64,000 nucleotides of DNA from Acanthococcus lagerstroemiae (taxonomy: Eukaryota > Arthropoda > Insecta > Hemiptera > Eriococcidae). The stretch is from the NCBI GenBank assembly GCA_031841125.1, contig CM063114.1, forward strand, positions 32,261,574 through 32,325,573, given 5' to 3'. The notes under the pieces were generated by a model. It was given only the letters and a program-made list of their open reading frames with translations, was not told the origin of the DNA and did not search any database. This document shows, in pieces, positions 26,601-37,188 of this stretch. Each line of letters starts with the position of its first letter. Positions within the stretch are counted from its first letter, which is position 1. The position numbers and the translations under genes are program-made.

Positions 26601-29600
26601 CAAAAACGTTGGATTTCTACTGCGACTGCCCAGAAGGCTTCAGAATAGATCAAACTCAATACAATTGCGAACCAATGCGTGAGTAAATTAATTTGTGTAA
26701 TATATTTAGATTCGAGAATGTATAAAATGTAATTTTTATAGGTATAGGAATAAGATTTATATCTGCGGCCCATTTCCCCAGCAATCCCAATGTAGAAATA
26801 GTGGTTAGAGATGGACACAAAAATGTTTGTACAATTTGTGTAATTTCTATGTCCACCTCCCCAGATTCATAGGATCTTCTTAGTACGCCGAACACACTAT
26901 ACTAGTTTCTAGTTTGGAGTAGGGGGGAGGGGAATGAATCAGACAATGATAGCTCTCTAAGGTGAGTTAAGTACTCCGAAATGTGGGCAAGAATTTGCGT
27001 ACAATTTTTGTAATTTGTGTATCCACCTCTCCGAATCTGTATAACCTCTGTTGACCCCACATTTAAAAAATGGTTTTGTAGAAATGGCGCCAAGAGACGT
27101 CAAACACAAAAAGTAAGTCAGATATTCCAGAAGTGGAGACAATAAGTTGTGTAATTTGTGTATCCATCTCCCAGAATTTGTGTGACCCCCTTGGTCCCAC
27201 CATTTGAAGGATTGATTTTGACTAAAATAAGTTAAATTCAAAAAGTAAGTTATCCAGCAGTGTACATATAAATAATAAACAAACAAACGTTTTATGAGGA
27301 TAACCGAGTATTAATAATAGTCATATCGTAGTTATAGTATCTTATTATATATTAAACGATGAGGTACGAGCACCGAATGACAGTAAGAAGCTACCATTTC
27401 TTCAGCTCCCCACAAATTTAATGTATTATTTATTTATTTAATAGTTTCCTCCTCCATCACAGCGGTTAGACCAAATTATGATGAGGGGGGAGGGGTTACG
27501 AAAAAATTGTTTCAAAATAATAATAATAATAATAATAAAAACTCTTTTGACCCCTTACTTCCTTACAACGTCACGCTCCCGGTCTCTCATCCCTATCACA
27601 TCCTCAGTTTATTTCCGAAACCTCAGGAGGCATAAAGACCAACTGGGAACTCAGAGTGCATGATGACCTAGTCGGGTTCGAAATCGATTGACTGAAGGAC
27701 TCTCAGTGACTGATTTTGAAAGTTTTTTCGTTTTGGGAAGAATATATCGGATTCCGGATTAATGCGAAGTATTTCGTTGTATAGACGCATTGCTCTGATC
27801 AAAGTGGACTCCCTGTACCCATTTGTTCTCGTGCTGGTAACATCGAAAATATCTTTAGAGCGTCCCCGAAAAGAGGGGATACGGAAACGAATCTCGCTTA
27901 ACGCGACGTCAGTTATTTTGCCATTGATGATGTCATACAATAATAACAAAGAGGAAAGCTGCCTTCGAACTTGTAGGCTATATCGACTTCAAAAACCCTG
28001 TCGCAATTCTTGGTGTCTCAAATCTAAAGGTGTGGTGCTTACGAGGAATGTCACATAAACTTGAAGAAGAATATACATAAATTACACACACCCATTTCGA
28101 AAGAGCTAACTCACGTTGGGGGGCTACCAGTTCTCTGCGTCTCAGTAACTAGTATAGCGTATTACGGATACTAGAGAAGTCACACAAATTCGAAGAGGAA
28201 TATATACACAAATTACGCAAATTATAGCCAAATTTTTCTCCTTATTTCCAATGGGAGGAGGAGGGACTGGGGAAACAGACCCGAAAGAGTGGGTTGAATT
28301 ATATTGATCTAGAAAATCGTAACGTATTCGTTTACACATTAATTTACTTCAATCATTTTACCTTGATTTATGCGATTTTGTAACACTTCTTTCATTTTAT
28401 ATTAGCAACCACGATCGTTCCCAATGATATGGTGTTTCATGAATCTAAAGTTATACTGGAACCGGAGCCAAAGTCTGAGGCTGAAACCACTTTTGTACCT
28501 GAACGTAGTCCAGAATCAGAACCAACATCCGAGCCAGAACCAAAATCAGAGCCGGAACCAAAATCAGAGCCGGAACCAAAATCAGAGCCGGAACCAACAT
28601 CCGAGCCAGAACCAAAATCAGAGCCAGAACCAACATCCAAGTCAGAAACAAAACCTGAACCGGAACCAAAATCTGAACCTGAACCAAAATCTGAACCCGA
28701 ACCAAAGTCAGAGCCAACGCCAAAATCTGAACCCGAACCAAAATCCGAGCACGAGCCAAAGTCAGAGCCAGAACCCAAATCTGAACCAAAACCTAAGTCT
28801 GAACCAGAACCAAAATCAGAATCAGAACTGAAATCTATGCCTGAATCGAAATCAGAGCCAGAATTGAATCCTGAACTGATATCAACTATTCCACCCGAAT
28901 CCGAACCTTCTTCGATCAAACCAGTTACCTTATCAAACACGAAATACGAGTCGGAAGCAAGCTCCAAATTGGAACCAAAACCCGAGCCAGAACCAAAATC
29001 TGAACCCGAACCAAAATCCGAGCACGAGCCAAAGTCAGAGCCAGAGCCAAAATCTGAACCCGAACGAAAATCCGAGCACGAGCCAAAGTCAGAGCCAGAG
29101 CCAAAATCTGAACCGGAACCAAAATCTGAACCCGAACGAAAATCCGAGCACGAGCCAAAGTCAGAGCCAGAGCCAAAATCTGAACCTGAACCAAAATCTG
29201 AAACCGAACCAAAACCCGAGCACGAGCCAAAGTCAGAACCAGGACCAATATCTGAGCCGGTGCCAAAATCTGAATTCGCGCCTGAATCCGAACCAGAACC
29301 AAAATCTGAACCCGAGGCTAAATCTGAGCCAGAGCCGAAATCCGAATCAAAATTTGAATCGAAGTCAAAACCCGAACCTGAATTAAAATCTGAACTGGAA
29401 TCAAATTCAGGACCGGAGCCACAATCTACATTAGAGTCGAACTCCGAGCCATCAGAGCCAAAATCAACAGCGACCGTTGGAGAAACGATGACGATCCTGT
29501 CCAAAAATGATGATGTACGCGCCAGTAAAGAAGTGAAGATGGCCACAATGATCGCTTCAACACCGGCTGAAGCTGGGTCCCATTCTAACGGGAACACAAA

Positions 29601-30781
29601 TCTTTTCCATACAGGCATCAACAAACTTGCTGAGGGTAACCAAAACATGCAGTATTCTAGTATACCAGCCGAAAATGTATATCGAGAGCAAAATACCGAG
29701 ACTTCCGTTCCAGAATTGGACGCCAATCCGCTACTTACGAGCACTCCAGCGTCGAAACCACAAGCTACAGTATTAGTCAAAGAACCAACAGTTTCCAATG
29801 CGAACGGCTCCATACCTTCAAATACCGATAATTTTATGCAAAAAGGGGATGCTGTCACGCCAAAGATTAATACGGTTCTCGACGATTTTGATTCCGACGG
29901 TGTTGAAGGAAAAGTTTTCACCGGTGAACAAAGTCTCGACGAGTTAATCGAAAATACGACCACCTTACCTTTTGCCAATTTACCCGATGGCGCCGAGCTT
30001 AGTTTAGGTCCAGCTAAAACGGACACTCTTAACGTAACCGGTGAAACTAACGACACCAACTTATTCGAACTTAATTTGGCTAGTGGGCCTAAAGAAAACA
30101 CTTTGAAAGCTGATGCCGACTTGAATGCAATGGAGAATGCCAACGATGGCGCAAAAATTGCTGTAGAAGCAGGAGTTAGCGAAGATGACAGTGGTGATCG
30201 TACCTCTTCCGCAAATGATGTCTCATTGCAGGTGGTTGCGCACACTGATTCGAAGGCTGTGTCATCACTTAACGGAGGAAAGGGTGAACCGGTGCCGGTG
30301 ACGCTGCATGTTCGACTCAAATTTGAATGTAGCACCTACGCTCAATAGTAATGCTACTGGCGACCTGCATGCTGATCTGAGTGCGCCGAATGTGAGCAGC
30401 CCCGCAATTGAATCGCAGACCGCAGTATCTTCTTCGTTCAATTTATCCCCTAATGAAATGTCCAATTCTAGTCCAGAAAATGCCGCTGATGGGTTAGACT
30501 TAGCACAACCACGGGCAAGTTTGACGTCAGCAGACAGCGGTGAGACCGACCACTCTCGCACAAGTATGACTAAACGAGAAAGCTCAATGCCACTCGCACA
30601 ACTGAACGGCTTATCATCCAGAGATTCGATGGCAGCTCAAAGCAAAGCTATGTTAACCACAAAAGGTGTAGCGAAGCATGCTCGTTTGTACAGAGAAGTG
30701 AAGAAAAACCGTCCCGTACGGGTTTCTGATTTGATACGAGCAATAGCGAGCGATCGCAGACTGAATCCGTCGTCATATTAA
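17691..30781 (+). CDS. Type II membrane protein with SEA and EGF-like domains and E-P-K-S repeat region (at least 10 exons)
   Basis: Exons with GT-AG borders and matching phase: 17691-17757, 17844-17963, 19392-19752, 20552-20676, 20797-20958, 24373-24485, 25388-25464, 25637-25809, 26538-26678, 28406-30348. Residues 1-203 are polar, with an N-G-L-N-G repeat. Residues 204-224 ([20 protein letters not shown]) form one membrane span with basic residues before it, so the C-terminal side should be extracellular. Residues about 279-399 resemble a SEA domain. Residues 400-446 hold six cysteines in EGF-like order. From about 465 to 800 comes an EPEPKS repeat. Frame closes at 30348 (1093 aa); a second coding-like frame runs 30308-30781. 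A 49-base intron at 30284-30332 would join them (1221 aa). An upstream in-frame TGA supports the start. Possibly a surface mucin-like or adhesion protein; I do not recognise the orthologue. Confidence 0.8.
18965..18996. repeat. (CG)n(AC)n microsatellite
   Basis: A short run of CG pairs is followed by about ten AC pairs, after a 9-base C run. It lies in intron 2 of the SEA/EGF gene, and an 8-base G run follows at about 19013. Confidence 0.9.
21174..21333. mobile_element. hAT-like MITE, 160 bp
   Basis: Left end CAGGCGCGGATCCAGAC and right end TTGTATCCGCGCTTG are inverted with small mismatches. Flanks AATGGTAT and ATGGTATA share ATGGTAT, an almost complete 8-bp duplication. A 10-base C run lies inside. 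It sits in intron 5 of the SEA/EGF gene. The element at about 49868-50036 has similar ends. Confidence 0.65.
21910..23918. mobile_element. Foldback element, copy 1 (2.0 kb), intronic
   Basis: Starts CAGGGTGTCTGAGTTTCGG after TA and ends with the complement before TA. Inverted arms of about 450 bp (to about 22363, and from about 23463) are nearly identical, including the ACTGGAAGGAGATAGTGG and AAAGTAGGCTTTTTGCACAA segments. The centre carries a nested MITE at 22702-22857 and no transposase. TA duplication and CAGGG ends point to a Tc1/mariner-like enzyme acting in trans, which is an inference. It fills much of intron 5 of the SEA/EGF gene. Confidence 0.85.
22702..22857. mobile_element. Nested hAT-like MITE, 156 bp
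   Basis: Ends CAATGGCGCAGCTAGGGG and GACGCTACACCACTG, flanked on both sides by the perfect octamer CATACAGT (22694-22701, 22858-22865). It contains a 15-base C run. The same insertion with the same duplication lies in foldback copy 2 at 52514-52670. Confidence 0.85.
24373..25809 (+). other. SEA domain encoded by exons 6-8
   Basis: The three exons join in phase to give a segment with the SEA pattern: an opening strand ([10 protein letters not shown]), a helix with [19 protein letters not shown], then [20 protein letters not shown], a basic helix ([14 protein letters not shown]) and a closing strand. In self-cleaving SEA domains the turn before the third strand reads G-S-V-V-V; here the aligned residues are E344-N345-V-V, so autoproteolysis is not expected. 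The domain call comes from pattern and position, not from a profile search. Confidence 0.6.
24590..24822. mobile_element. hAT-like MITE, 233 bp, with perfect 8-bp duplication
   Basis: Ends CATAGGCGCCGA and TCAGCGCCTATG are inverted, and CTTGAAGT flanks both sides (24582-24589, 24823-24830). It holds a 10-base G run near the left end and a 10-base C run near the right. It sits in intron 6 of the SEA/EGF gene, close to the exon 6 donor. Confidence 0.85.
26538..26678 (+). other. EGF-like domain exon
   Basis: One exon encodes [16 protein letters not shown], then [12 protein letters not shown] and a final YNC: six cysteines in C-C-C-C-x-C-C order, with the typical CxCPxGF signature. SEA next to EGF is a known pairing in membrane mucins and matrix proteoglycans. 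A calcium-binding DxxE start is not evident. Confidence 0.8.
27516..27538. repeat. (AAT)n microsatellite
   Basis: About eight AAT units in intron 9 of the SEA/EGF gene. Confidence 0.9.
27668..28000 (-). pseudogene. LINE ORF2 C-terminal tail fragment
   Basis: The minus-strand frame reads [20 protein letters not shown], then [31 protein letters not shown] and MRLYNEI. This follows the LLxxLxNGxIxxxxLLxxIxFxxP...RxxNxxxxSPxxRxxxxxN pattern at the end of many insect LINE ORF2 proteins. An upstream in-frame TGA breaks it from earlier sequence. It is a fragment, opposite in strand to the host gene whose intron holds it. Confidence 0.6.
28456..29475 (+). repeat. Coding tandem repeat, E-P-K-S / E-P-E-P-K-S units
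   Basis: About one kilobase of the last large exon is built from imperfect 12- and 18-base units encoding EPKS and EPEPKS, with variants [10 protein letters not shown] and EPERKS. A less regular stretch (about 28860-28975) splits it into two blocks. In the second block larger units of about 60-100 bases are repeated, showing recent unequal duplication. The result is an acidic, serine- and proline-rich stalk. Array length is likely to vary between individuals. Confidence 0.9.
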
Positions 30782-30805
30782 TCCATATACCAGTCTAAGG
30801 AACGC

Positions 30806-30811
30806 ATTAAA
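30806..30811 (+). promoter_or_regulatory. Candidate poly(A) signal ATTAAA
   Basis: ATTAAA lies 25 bases after the TAA at 30781. This fits a 3' end close to that stop and so mildly supports use of the second frame. Weak evidence on its own. Confidence 0.3.
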
Positions 30812-33651
30812 TGTAACTAACTTAATTTTAGATACTCTATTACGCTTTTGCCATGGAAACGGACAACCGTCTCCTTTGTACAGTGTACAGATGTCCGAAA
30901 TATCGATAGATCGACAAACTACATCTTAATTTTTGCGACGGTTTCTTCATTCCGTCGAGACTTTTCTACGCGGTTGACTTCGGGAAACCAATTTCAAGTC
31001 TTCTTCAAATGGCTGTTCGTTACTAGCATGTCTTCGTCTGAATTCATCCGACTGCTTTAAGCCATAAGGTAACTTTTATGGTTCAGTTTAGAACAGTGGC
31101 GATGACATTCGTATACCAGATGAAGCAAGTGCGACACTCTAAACTTACATAATGTAACAATCAATCTAGGGAGCGGCAGTTGGACACGCTCGCTGGGAGA
31201 ATCCCACCCGAATTCTTTCACATGAAACCCAAGTCTCGCAAACTCTTCAAATATCTAAAACCTCGTCGAGCCTTGAACCGATGTGAAGAACCTTTAAGAT
31301 TAGGTTCAGGCTTGCGACAAACCAGGAAATTATAAGGTCTGTAAATTAAAACTCACTGAGAGTATCTAAAGACTCGTTTAAAATCGTTAGCTTTCATTAA
31401 GACTTTCTTCAGACTCTCTGCAACTCGTTAAAACTGTGTGAAGACTCAAAATAATACTTACTGGTTAAGTTTCTGCTACAATTCATCATGATTCCTTAAA
31501 CGCAGTTAAATCGTGTTAAGGCTTTGTTGAAAAAGTCCCGGCTAAATTATTTTCAGGTTCTACGACTGGAAAGACTCGCTAGGAGCTGGTAAGACTATGT
31601 GCAGAGCAGTGCTACATTCAAAGCAAAATGTTCAGTTCAAAATCGTCTTGAAAGGCCTATCATTTTAACCTAAGTTTTGAAAAATCGTACGCCAAAATGT
31701 CAAATGTCAAACGATACTTTGACTGCCCTTTGTACACCTCGATGTAACTTATGTAGAAAGTAGGGTTTAATTTTTGTTGCCCAGTTGAATCCGACACTAG
31801 TAGAAATTTGCTAAAATATTACTAGTTTGGGATGTGCTTACATTAAAACTCGTTAAGACTTCGCTCAGACTCGCTCGTTAAGATCGCATTAATACTAGTT
31901 CAAGCAGTTAAAACTCATGAACGCTTGGTAAGAGTTAATGGATTATAGTTGGGAAGTACACATTGGTCGAAAGTAAAGCAGATTACCCCATATTGAAATA
32001 ACTGGTCTTCTTAAATAGAAACTCAAAATCAGAGTCGAAAATTCAGAGAAATTTTTAAGGCAATGGAAATGGAAACGGTTGAAAAGTTTGAAATTACAAT
32101 CTTGTTTTATGGTTGAAGGGAGGGGGAAAAGAGAGAAGAACTACTACACTCTGAACATTTTCAAGTCATCGCCTCTGTTTCAAAACACCATTCAATTTGC
32201 GACAAGAAATTTCAATATCAAACTGGCAGTTGACGTACTTTCTTTTCTGCAGGATTTTACAGTCATATCTACGAGTATACGAAGATTAACAACCATTGTT
32301 CAGAACTGAGAAGGCCGGTAAACCACTTGAAAACGTATAGTCTTCTGATCATCGGAATCATACAACACTATCGTAATTGTTTTTACCAAATAATTTTATA
32401 CGCGAGGCTCTCATTAATAATCGTGTGACAGCTCATCGAAAACTTTTACCCCTCAAGAGACACGAATGAAAACTCATTTGTGGATTTATAACCTGAAAGA
32501 AACGTGAAAAATATTTAATTTTAAGAAAATAAACTGGTATAGATTTACGTTATTCCGTTCCCATATCTTCTACGAGTATAAATTTAATAATTCATTCGCA
32601 TGCCATAGTGTAGTTATTTTTCTTTGTGGATAGTAAGTTATAACGGTTCTTGTAAATAAAGTAATACCGAATATTTCAGAGATACAGCTGAAAATTCGTA
32701 CTATACCTATATTTATGTAGATACCTGTTTGATCTGCTTTTGAAAAATTGGTTTACCATGAATTTTTTTTTTTTTTTTTAATAGGTATATATTTTTTTAA
32801 ATAGGTATATATATATATATACATATAAGACGTTTGTTGATTTCTTTTGTTCGAAAATATTATTTATAATGTATATTAACGCAGTTGTTATCATGTAGAT
32901 ACGCCATTTTTCAAAATTATTATTATTTTGTCATTCGATATTTTCCACGTGATATGAAATTCCCCCCCCCCCATTCTTTCTTTTATTCTATTTCAAATTT
33001 GGAGCTTAAAGATCTTCGTAAAATGTGGGACATTTCGAACACAACGTATTAAAATTTCTAGTACCGCTTGGGCCAGTGGCGTCAAAAAGTTCTTTCTGGT
33101 AGAAGGAGGCGGAATCGAGGTATAAAAAATGAGTTGTTATTCAATGATTAGGTGTACGGAAAAAATTATTTATATGTTGTGGTTAGAAAGGGATTGGAAA
33201 AATTCAAATTTCAAAAACGAGAGTTATATACGTACAATTTCTATACCCTAAGAATCTATAATTAAGTATGGGAAGGGGTGCACACCTAAATTTTTAAGGA
33301 GTAGGAGATACAATTTTCCACTGTACATCGGTTCCGTTGCCACTGCCTGCGATGTTCTTTATACGTCAAAAATAGTATTGTTTCCAAGGTTGTATAAAAT
33401 TTAATAAATTACCAACTAAGTTACTCTAGTTCAGTCGTGTCCTAGGATCCCGATTTATTTTATTATTCGCATCGTTTGTGCCATTTTATTAATGTTTTGT
33501 CTTTACGCGGTATTATTTCTATCTATTATTATAGGTATTGTTTTTTCTGTTTCTTTTAAAACTACGCGTTGCCTTATTATTATTTCACTGAGAATAAGAC
33601 GAAATTTCATTAAATCTAATTGTGCGCGCGAGTAAATACAATTTCCTTTAG
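30812..33651. other. Non-genic stretch with degenerate word repeats
   Basis: From about 31240 to 31930, short variants of AAGACTCGTTAAAA and AAACTCGTTAAGACT recur at irregular 10-30 base spacing. A (TA)n run lies at about 32806-32822 and an 11-base C run near 32962. About 33075-33330 has ends like CAGTGGCGTC and TTGCCACTG that may mark another MITE, but no target duplication is visible. No exon is supported before 33652. Confidence 0.45.
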
Positions 33652-33763
33652 ATGGTTTTGTGACTCTATTTGGGAAGAGTGTCAAATTAGGACCACCAAA
33701 GTCCTTGAATGAGTACGAAGAGAACGGGTTACAAGATGACCATCGTGATAATATACTTAACAG
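33652..33763 (+). CDS. Orphan internal exon
   Basis: A 112-base segment sits between a good acceptor (pyrimidine-rich AATTTCCTTTAG) and a donor (CAG|GTAAAC). The open frame reads GFVTLFGKSVKLGPPKSLNE and YEENGLQDDHRDNILNR, with codon use unlike the surrounding AT-rich DNA. It needs one base from the exon before and passes two bases on. I could not find partners in phase. It could be an alternative 3' exon of the SEA/EGF gene: an unused donor at about 30538, G|GTGAGA, has the right phase. It could equally be one exon of an otherwise unseen gene. Function unknown. Confidence 0.5.
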
Positions 33764-34982
33764 GTAAACGTGACTACATGAAGCGTTAAATTTTTGTACC
33801 CCCCCCCCTTCTCTCTCACGAAAAATGTAAGTTCAGAAATTTGCTGTTTCGCCCACTCTGGCTCTCAACATCTCCTGTAACATATTAACAATTTCAGAAA
33901 GGGGACAACTGTAGAATGTAGATGGGTAGAGATGATTTCCAGAGCAGGCTACAGGCGAGTCACAAAAATCATCATCACTATAGTGCACTCTTAGATTTCT
34001 AAAATTGTAAATCCCGTTCTGCACCAATCACTCTAGTTTTTAATTCTTAGACCATCAAATTGTTGGTCTGTCCCCACATATTCACGAATTTGATTTCCTA
34101 TGCGAAAAATGAATTGATGAATGGATTCGATTCCCAGTCTAATAGTTAGTGGCGGAGTCCCCAACTTATCCATAATTTCCCTTCGTTTTATCACAATATT
34201 GGTAAATGAAAAACCTAATTTCAAAAACGTAGTAACTCCATTCAATAGTCTATGTACAGGGTATTCCAATTCCAAAACGCCATAGTAAGGACATTTTATT
34301 TTTTAAATCAAATCAATATTGCTCACATTGGGTGTGAAATTTGGATTTTGGCTTCAAAATTGGAGTCTGATCAAAAATCTGATTTGAAATTTGGAATCAG
34401 CTGGCCGAGAGAAAACATAAATCGATAGTTTGCCCTGTACCCTCCCATTTAAAATCTGAAGTTGATCGTAAATTTCAACCCCATTCAGAGACGGGGGGGG
34501 AGAAATTTGCTCCATTCTCGAAGCACCTAGACCTCATCGATTTCAGTTTCAAAAATTGCAATGATGTTTCATTAGAAAGAAAATTTTTAAAGGACATGCC
34601 GTTTTTTGTTATGTATCTTTTCATTTCCAAAACGTAGTTATTCTATTCGCAATGTATTTTTACTTCAAAATGCAGCAAGTTCAGTTTTCAGAGTTTTCTT
34701 CAAGTTGTATTTTTTGCAAATAAAATATAATTTCTAGGTCGTATCTGTTAAGATTAAGACTAATTTTCGTTGAGGAAAAACTAAGAATAGATTCGTAGAC
34801 AATTTTTGTACTTCATTCCGAACAATTTAGAAATGTGGACTCACTGAATTTACGAAAAGCATGTCACCACAGTCCATTTACCCGGTTCTACCGTGCAATA
34901 ACCAAGAAGTTCAAAAATCCATTGGATGGTTGATAAGGATGGAGTTCTATAGAGAACAGACTATAATGCAACAGAACATATC
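33764..34982. other. Non-genic stretch
   Basis: No exon or RNA is supported. A 10-base C run lies at about 33799-33808. Short minus-strand ORFs at 33833-34027 and 34033-34275 have no recognisable features. Confidence 0.4.
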
Positions 34983-37188
34983 GCACACCCGTTTCTAAAG
35001 TGACGCAACTCAAAAAAGTAAAATTTTCAGAAAACGCAAAAAACTGATTTCGATGTCCTAGTACAGATATTTCCGAATTTTTTTTTACTGGTCAAATGTG
35101 TACCCCTTCAATAACATTATCATTTAAAAAAAAGTCGTTTGGAGCCATTAAAGCCTTTAATTCAGCATTTTTTTAGTTCTGACTGTTTTGTTGACAAGCG
35201 GGCTGGATTATTTCAACTTGTGCCAGTTTTGATGAATTAATTCATGTTCATTCTGTATATAGACACTATTGAGGACATTTTACGAAGCGTTTTTCTATAT
35301 TATAACGTCTAATTAAGCCAGATGAAATTAAATTTAAAAAAAAAACAAAAAAAGCAACTGCAAAAAGAATAATATTATTTTAGGAAAAACACAAAAGTCA
35401 CAAAAATCACAAAAATATCATTTTAAAAAAAATGCAACAGTTTTCGATTAAAAAAAAACAAAAAAAAACGAAGTAGGTCCTAATCTTCAAAACTAAAAAG
35501 GAACATTGGAACATTATTTTATCGCTTGAAAACGAAATTGTGATAACGGACAATACAATTTAGTAAAGGTATTGTCGTGTAATTATTTAAAAAAATGTAA
35601 TAAACAAAAGTAGTACTAAAAAAAAATATTTACAGAAGCCTACACTGAAAAATTCGAACTTCATTATTATAAAAACATGCAATAAAGCGTTAATGAAGAA
35701 CGGACTTGTAAAAAGATTGATCGTATTTTTTTGGTATGATATTCCTGCGTACAAGTTCCTTCAGGTCAGCATTTTTATTTTCAGCCAAGACAAACTCTGT
35801 TTGATAGGCTTTGCTAAGTGTGATTGAATTCCACTTATTTATATCTGAAGAACCTCTCTTCTTAGATGAAACATATACCTTTTTGAATGTAACATCTGTG
35901 TAGGAAGTTTTATAAAAGAAAGCACGTGGATCATTTTTTTCAACCTTTAAAATCTTGATGTCATGCCAAACAACTTTCAATGTTTCGTCATTGATCGAAA
36001 AATTGTTTCCCCAATCTTCTTGCAGCTTTTTGAGATCATAAAAATCTGTATGAGTAAATTTGTATTCACTGACTCGTTAGGTAACTTCATGTTTGTGATA
36101 ACATCATTTACACTCAAACATTCGTCATTGGTATTTACAGTCGCGGGCTCGAAAGTAGTCAGCTGGGTAGTAATGGGATTATTTACACAATATAAACAGT
36201 CGTCATTCCTGAGGTCAGTATACATGGGAGGGGAAGAATGCTTCCATGAGAGTTCTTCGAGAGCTGCCTCCGTTAAAATTCTTCCAGAACTGCATGCTGC
36301 TTCTTCAGTTTCCTTACAAATCGAAATAATTGGAAACGTGGAGTTGTCAGTCGAATTCGCCTCGCTTTCCTTCAGACCTACCACACAAATTAATACAAGG
36401 CTTCATTTTATTTTACAAATCGGATTACGGAGTGTTGAATTAGAAAATGGAGTCATTTATTGTTAGTACCGTTTTCTGTAGAATCTTTTTCGATGGCTAA
36501 ATTCATTAGAAAATGACCCCTTGAATACCGGTTCATTATTCTTCTTTTTAGATCTGAAAGATGAAAATTATCGTCAAAAGTGTCACAACTCAAAATAAGC
36601 TTAAATTAAGCATTAGAAATAATGCAAATGGGAATTCAATGAAAAGGTTAGGTACACATTAATCAACAAAAGAGCCTCAACTGGAAATTTAATGATTTCA
36701 TCAAAAGCGACACAAGTCAAAATGCCATGATTTAATTCATTAAAACTGTCGAAAGTAGAAATAATTCCTCGTTATTTTTCAATTTTAATAATCAATACTG
36801 ACACAACTCAAAATATGACGTCTCATAGAGGGTTAGTTTAAGCATTAAAGGCGTCGTAACTAAAAATAGTACTAACGGAATACTTACATTTTTTCCTGAA
36901 AATGGTCACAGCACGAAATGCGGCGTTTTTTGAACCATGCAGCACAAATTCTCACGATCAAATTCAATAGCCGTCAAGGGCATAACTGACAATATAACAC
37001 TTTTTGTGATTGCATCATCTACAGTTTTCAATCTTCTAAAGCGACATACAGCCCATTCTACAGGTTTTTTTCATAATTATTTGTTTTTTCTCTTTGGTAA
37101 CTGATACAATACTACCTTCCGAGTCCTCTTACAGTCATAACCCGAAAATCGCGATTTTTGAGTTGCGTAACTTTAGAAACGGGTGTGC
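34983..37188. mobile_element. TIR-bounded DNA element, 2.2 kb, carrying three exons
   Basis: The left end GCACACCCGTTTCTAAAG (34983 on) is matched in inverted orientation by CTTTAGAAACGGGTGTGC at the right end (to 37188). About 33 of 34 terminal positions pair. Inside the right half, degenerate subterminal repeats based on GACACAACTCAAAAT recur at about 36578, 36709 and 36800. No transposase is recognised and no clear target duplication is seen, so the superfamily is open. Exons 3-5 of the minus-strand gene at 35690-37886 lie within it. Confidence 0.65.

Larger units (their letters stand above)
26790..28260. repeat. Degenerate tandem repeat units in intron 9
   Basis: Units of roughly 130-160 bases built around TTGTGTAATTTGTGTATCCA followed by CCACCTCCC-AGAATTTGTG recur at about 26820, 27000 and 27150. 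A related form occurs at about 28040 and 28190 (ATATACACAAATTAC after GAAGAGGAA). Similarity between units is moderate. The block is interrupted by a LINE tail fragment at 27668-28000 and an (AAT)n run. Confidence 0.5.

Noticed and set aside
28424..28831. N-Q-N-Q-rich ORF in another frame of the repeat exon
   Set aside because: A frame shadow of the same tandem repeat; the E-P-K-S frame continues the upstream exons in phase.
28437..30335. 632-codon antisense ORF (S-G-S-D-F-G repeats)
   Set aside because: It is the mirror of the EPKS repeat exon. Repetition of a few codons that contain no stop on the reverse strand explains its openness, and it has no splice context.
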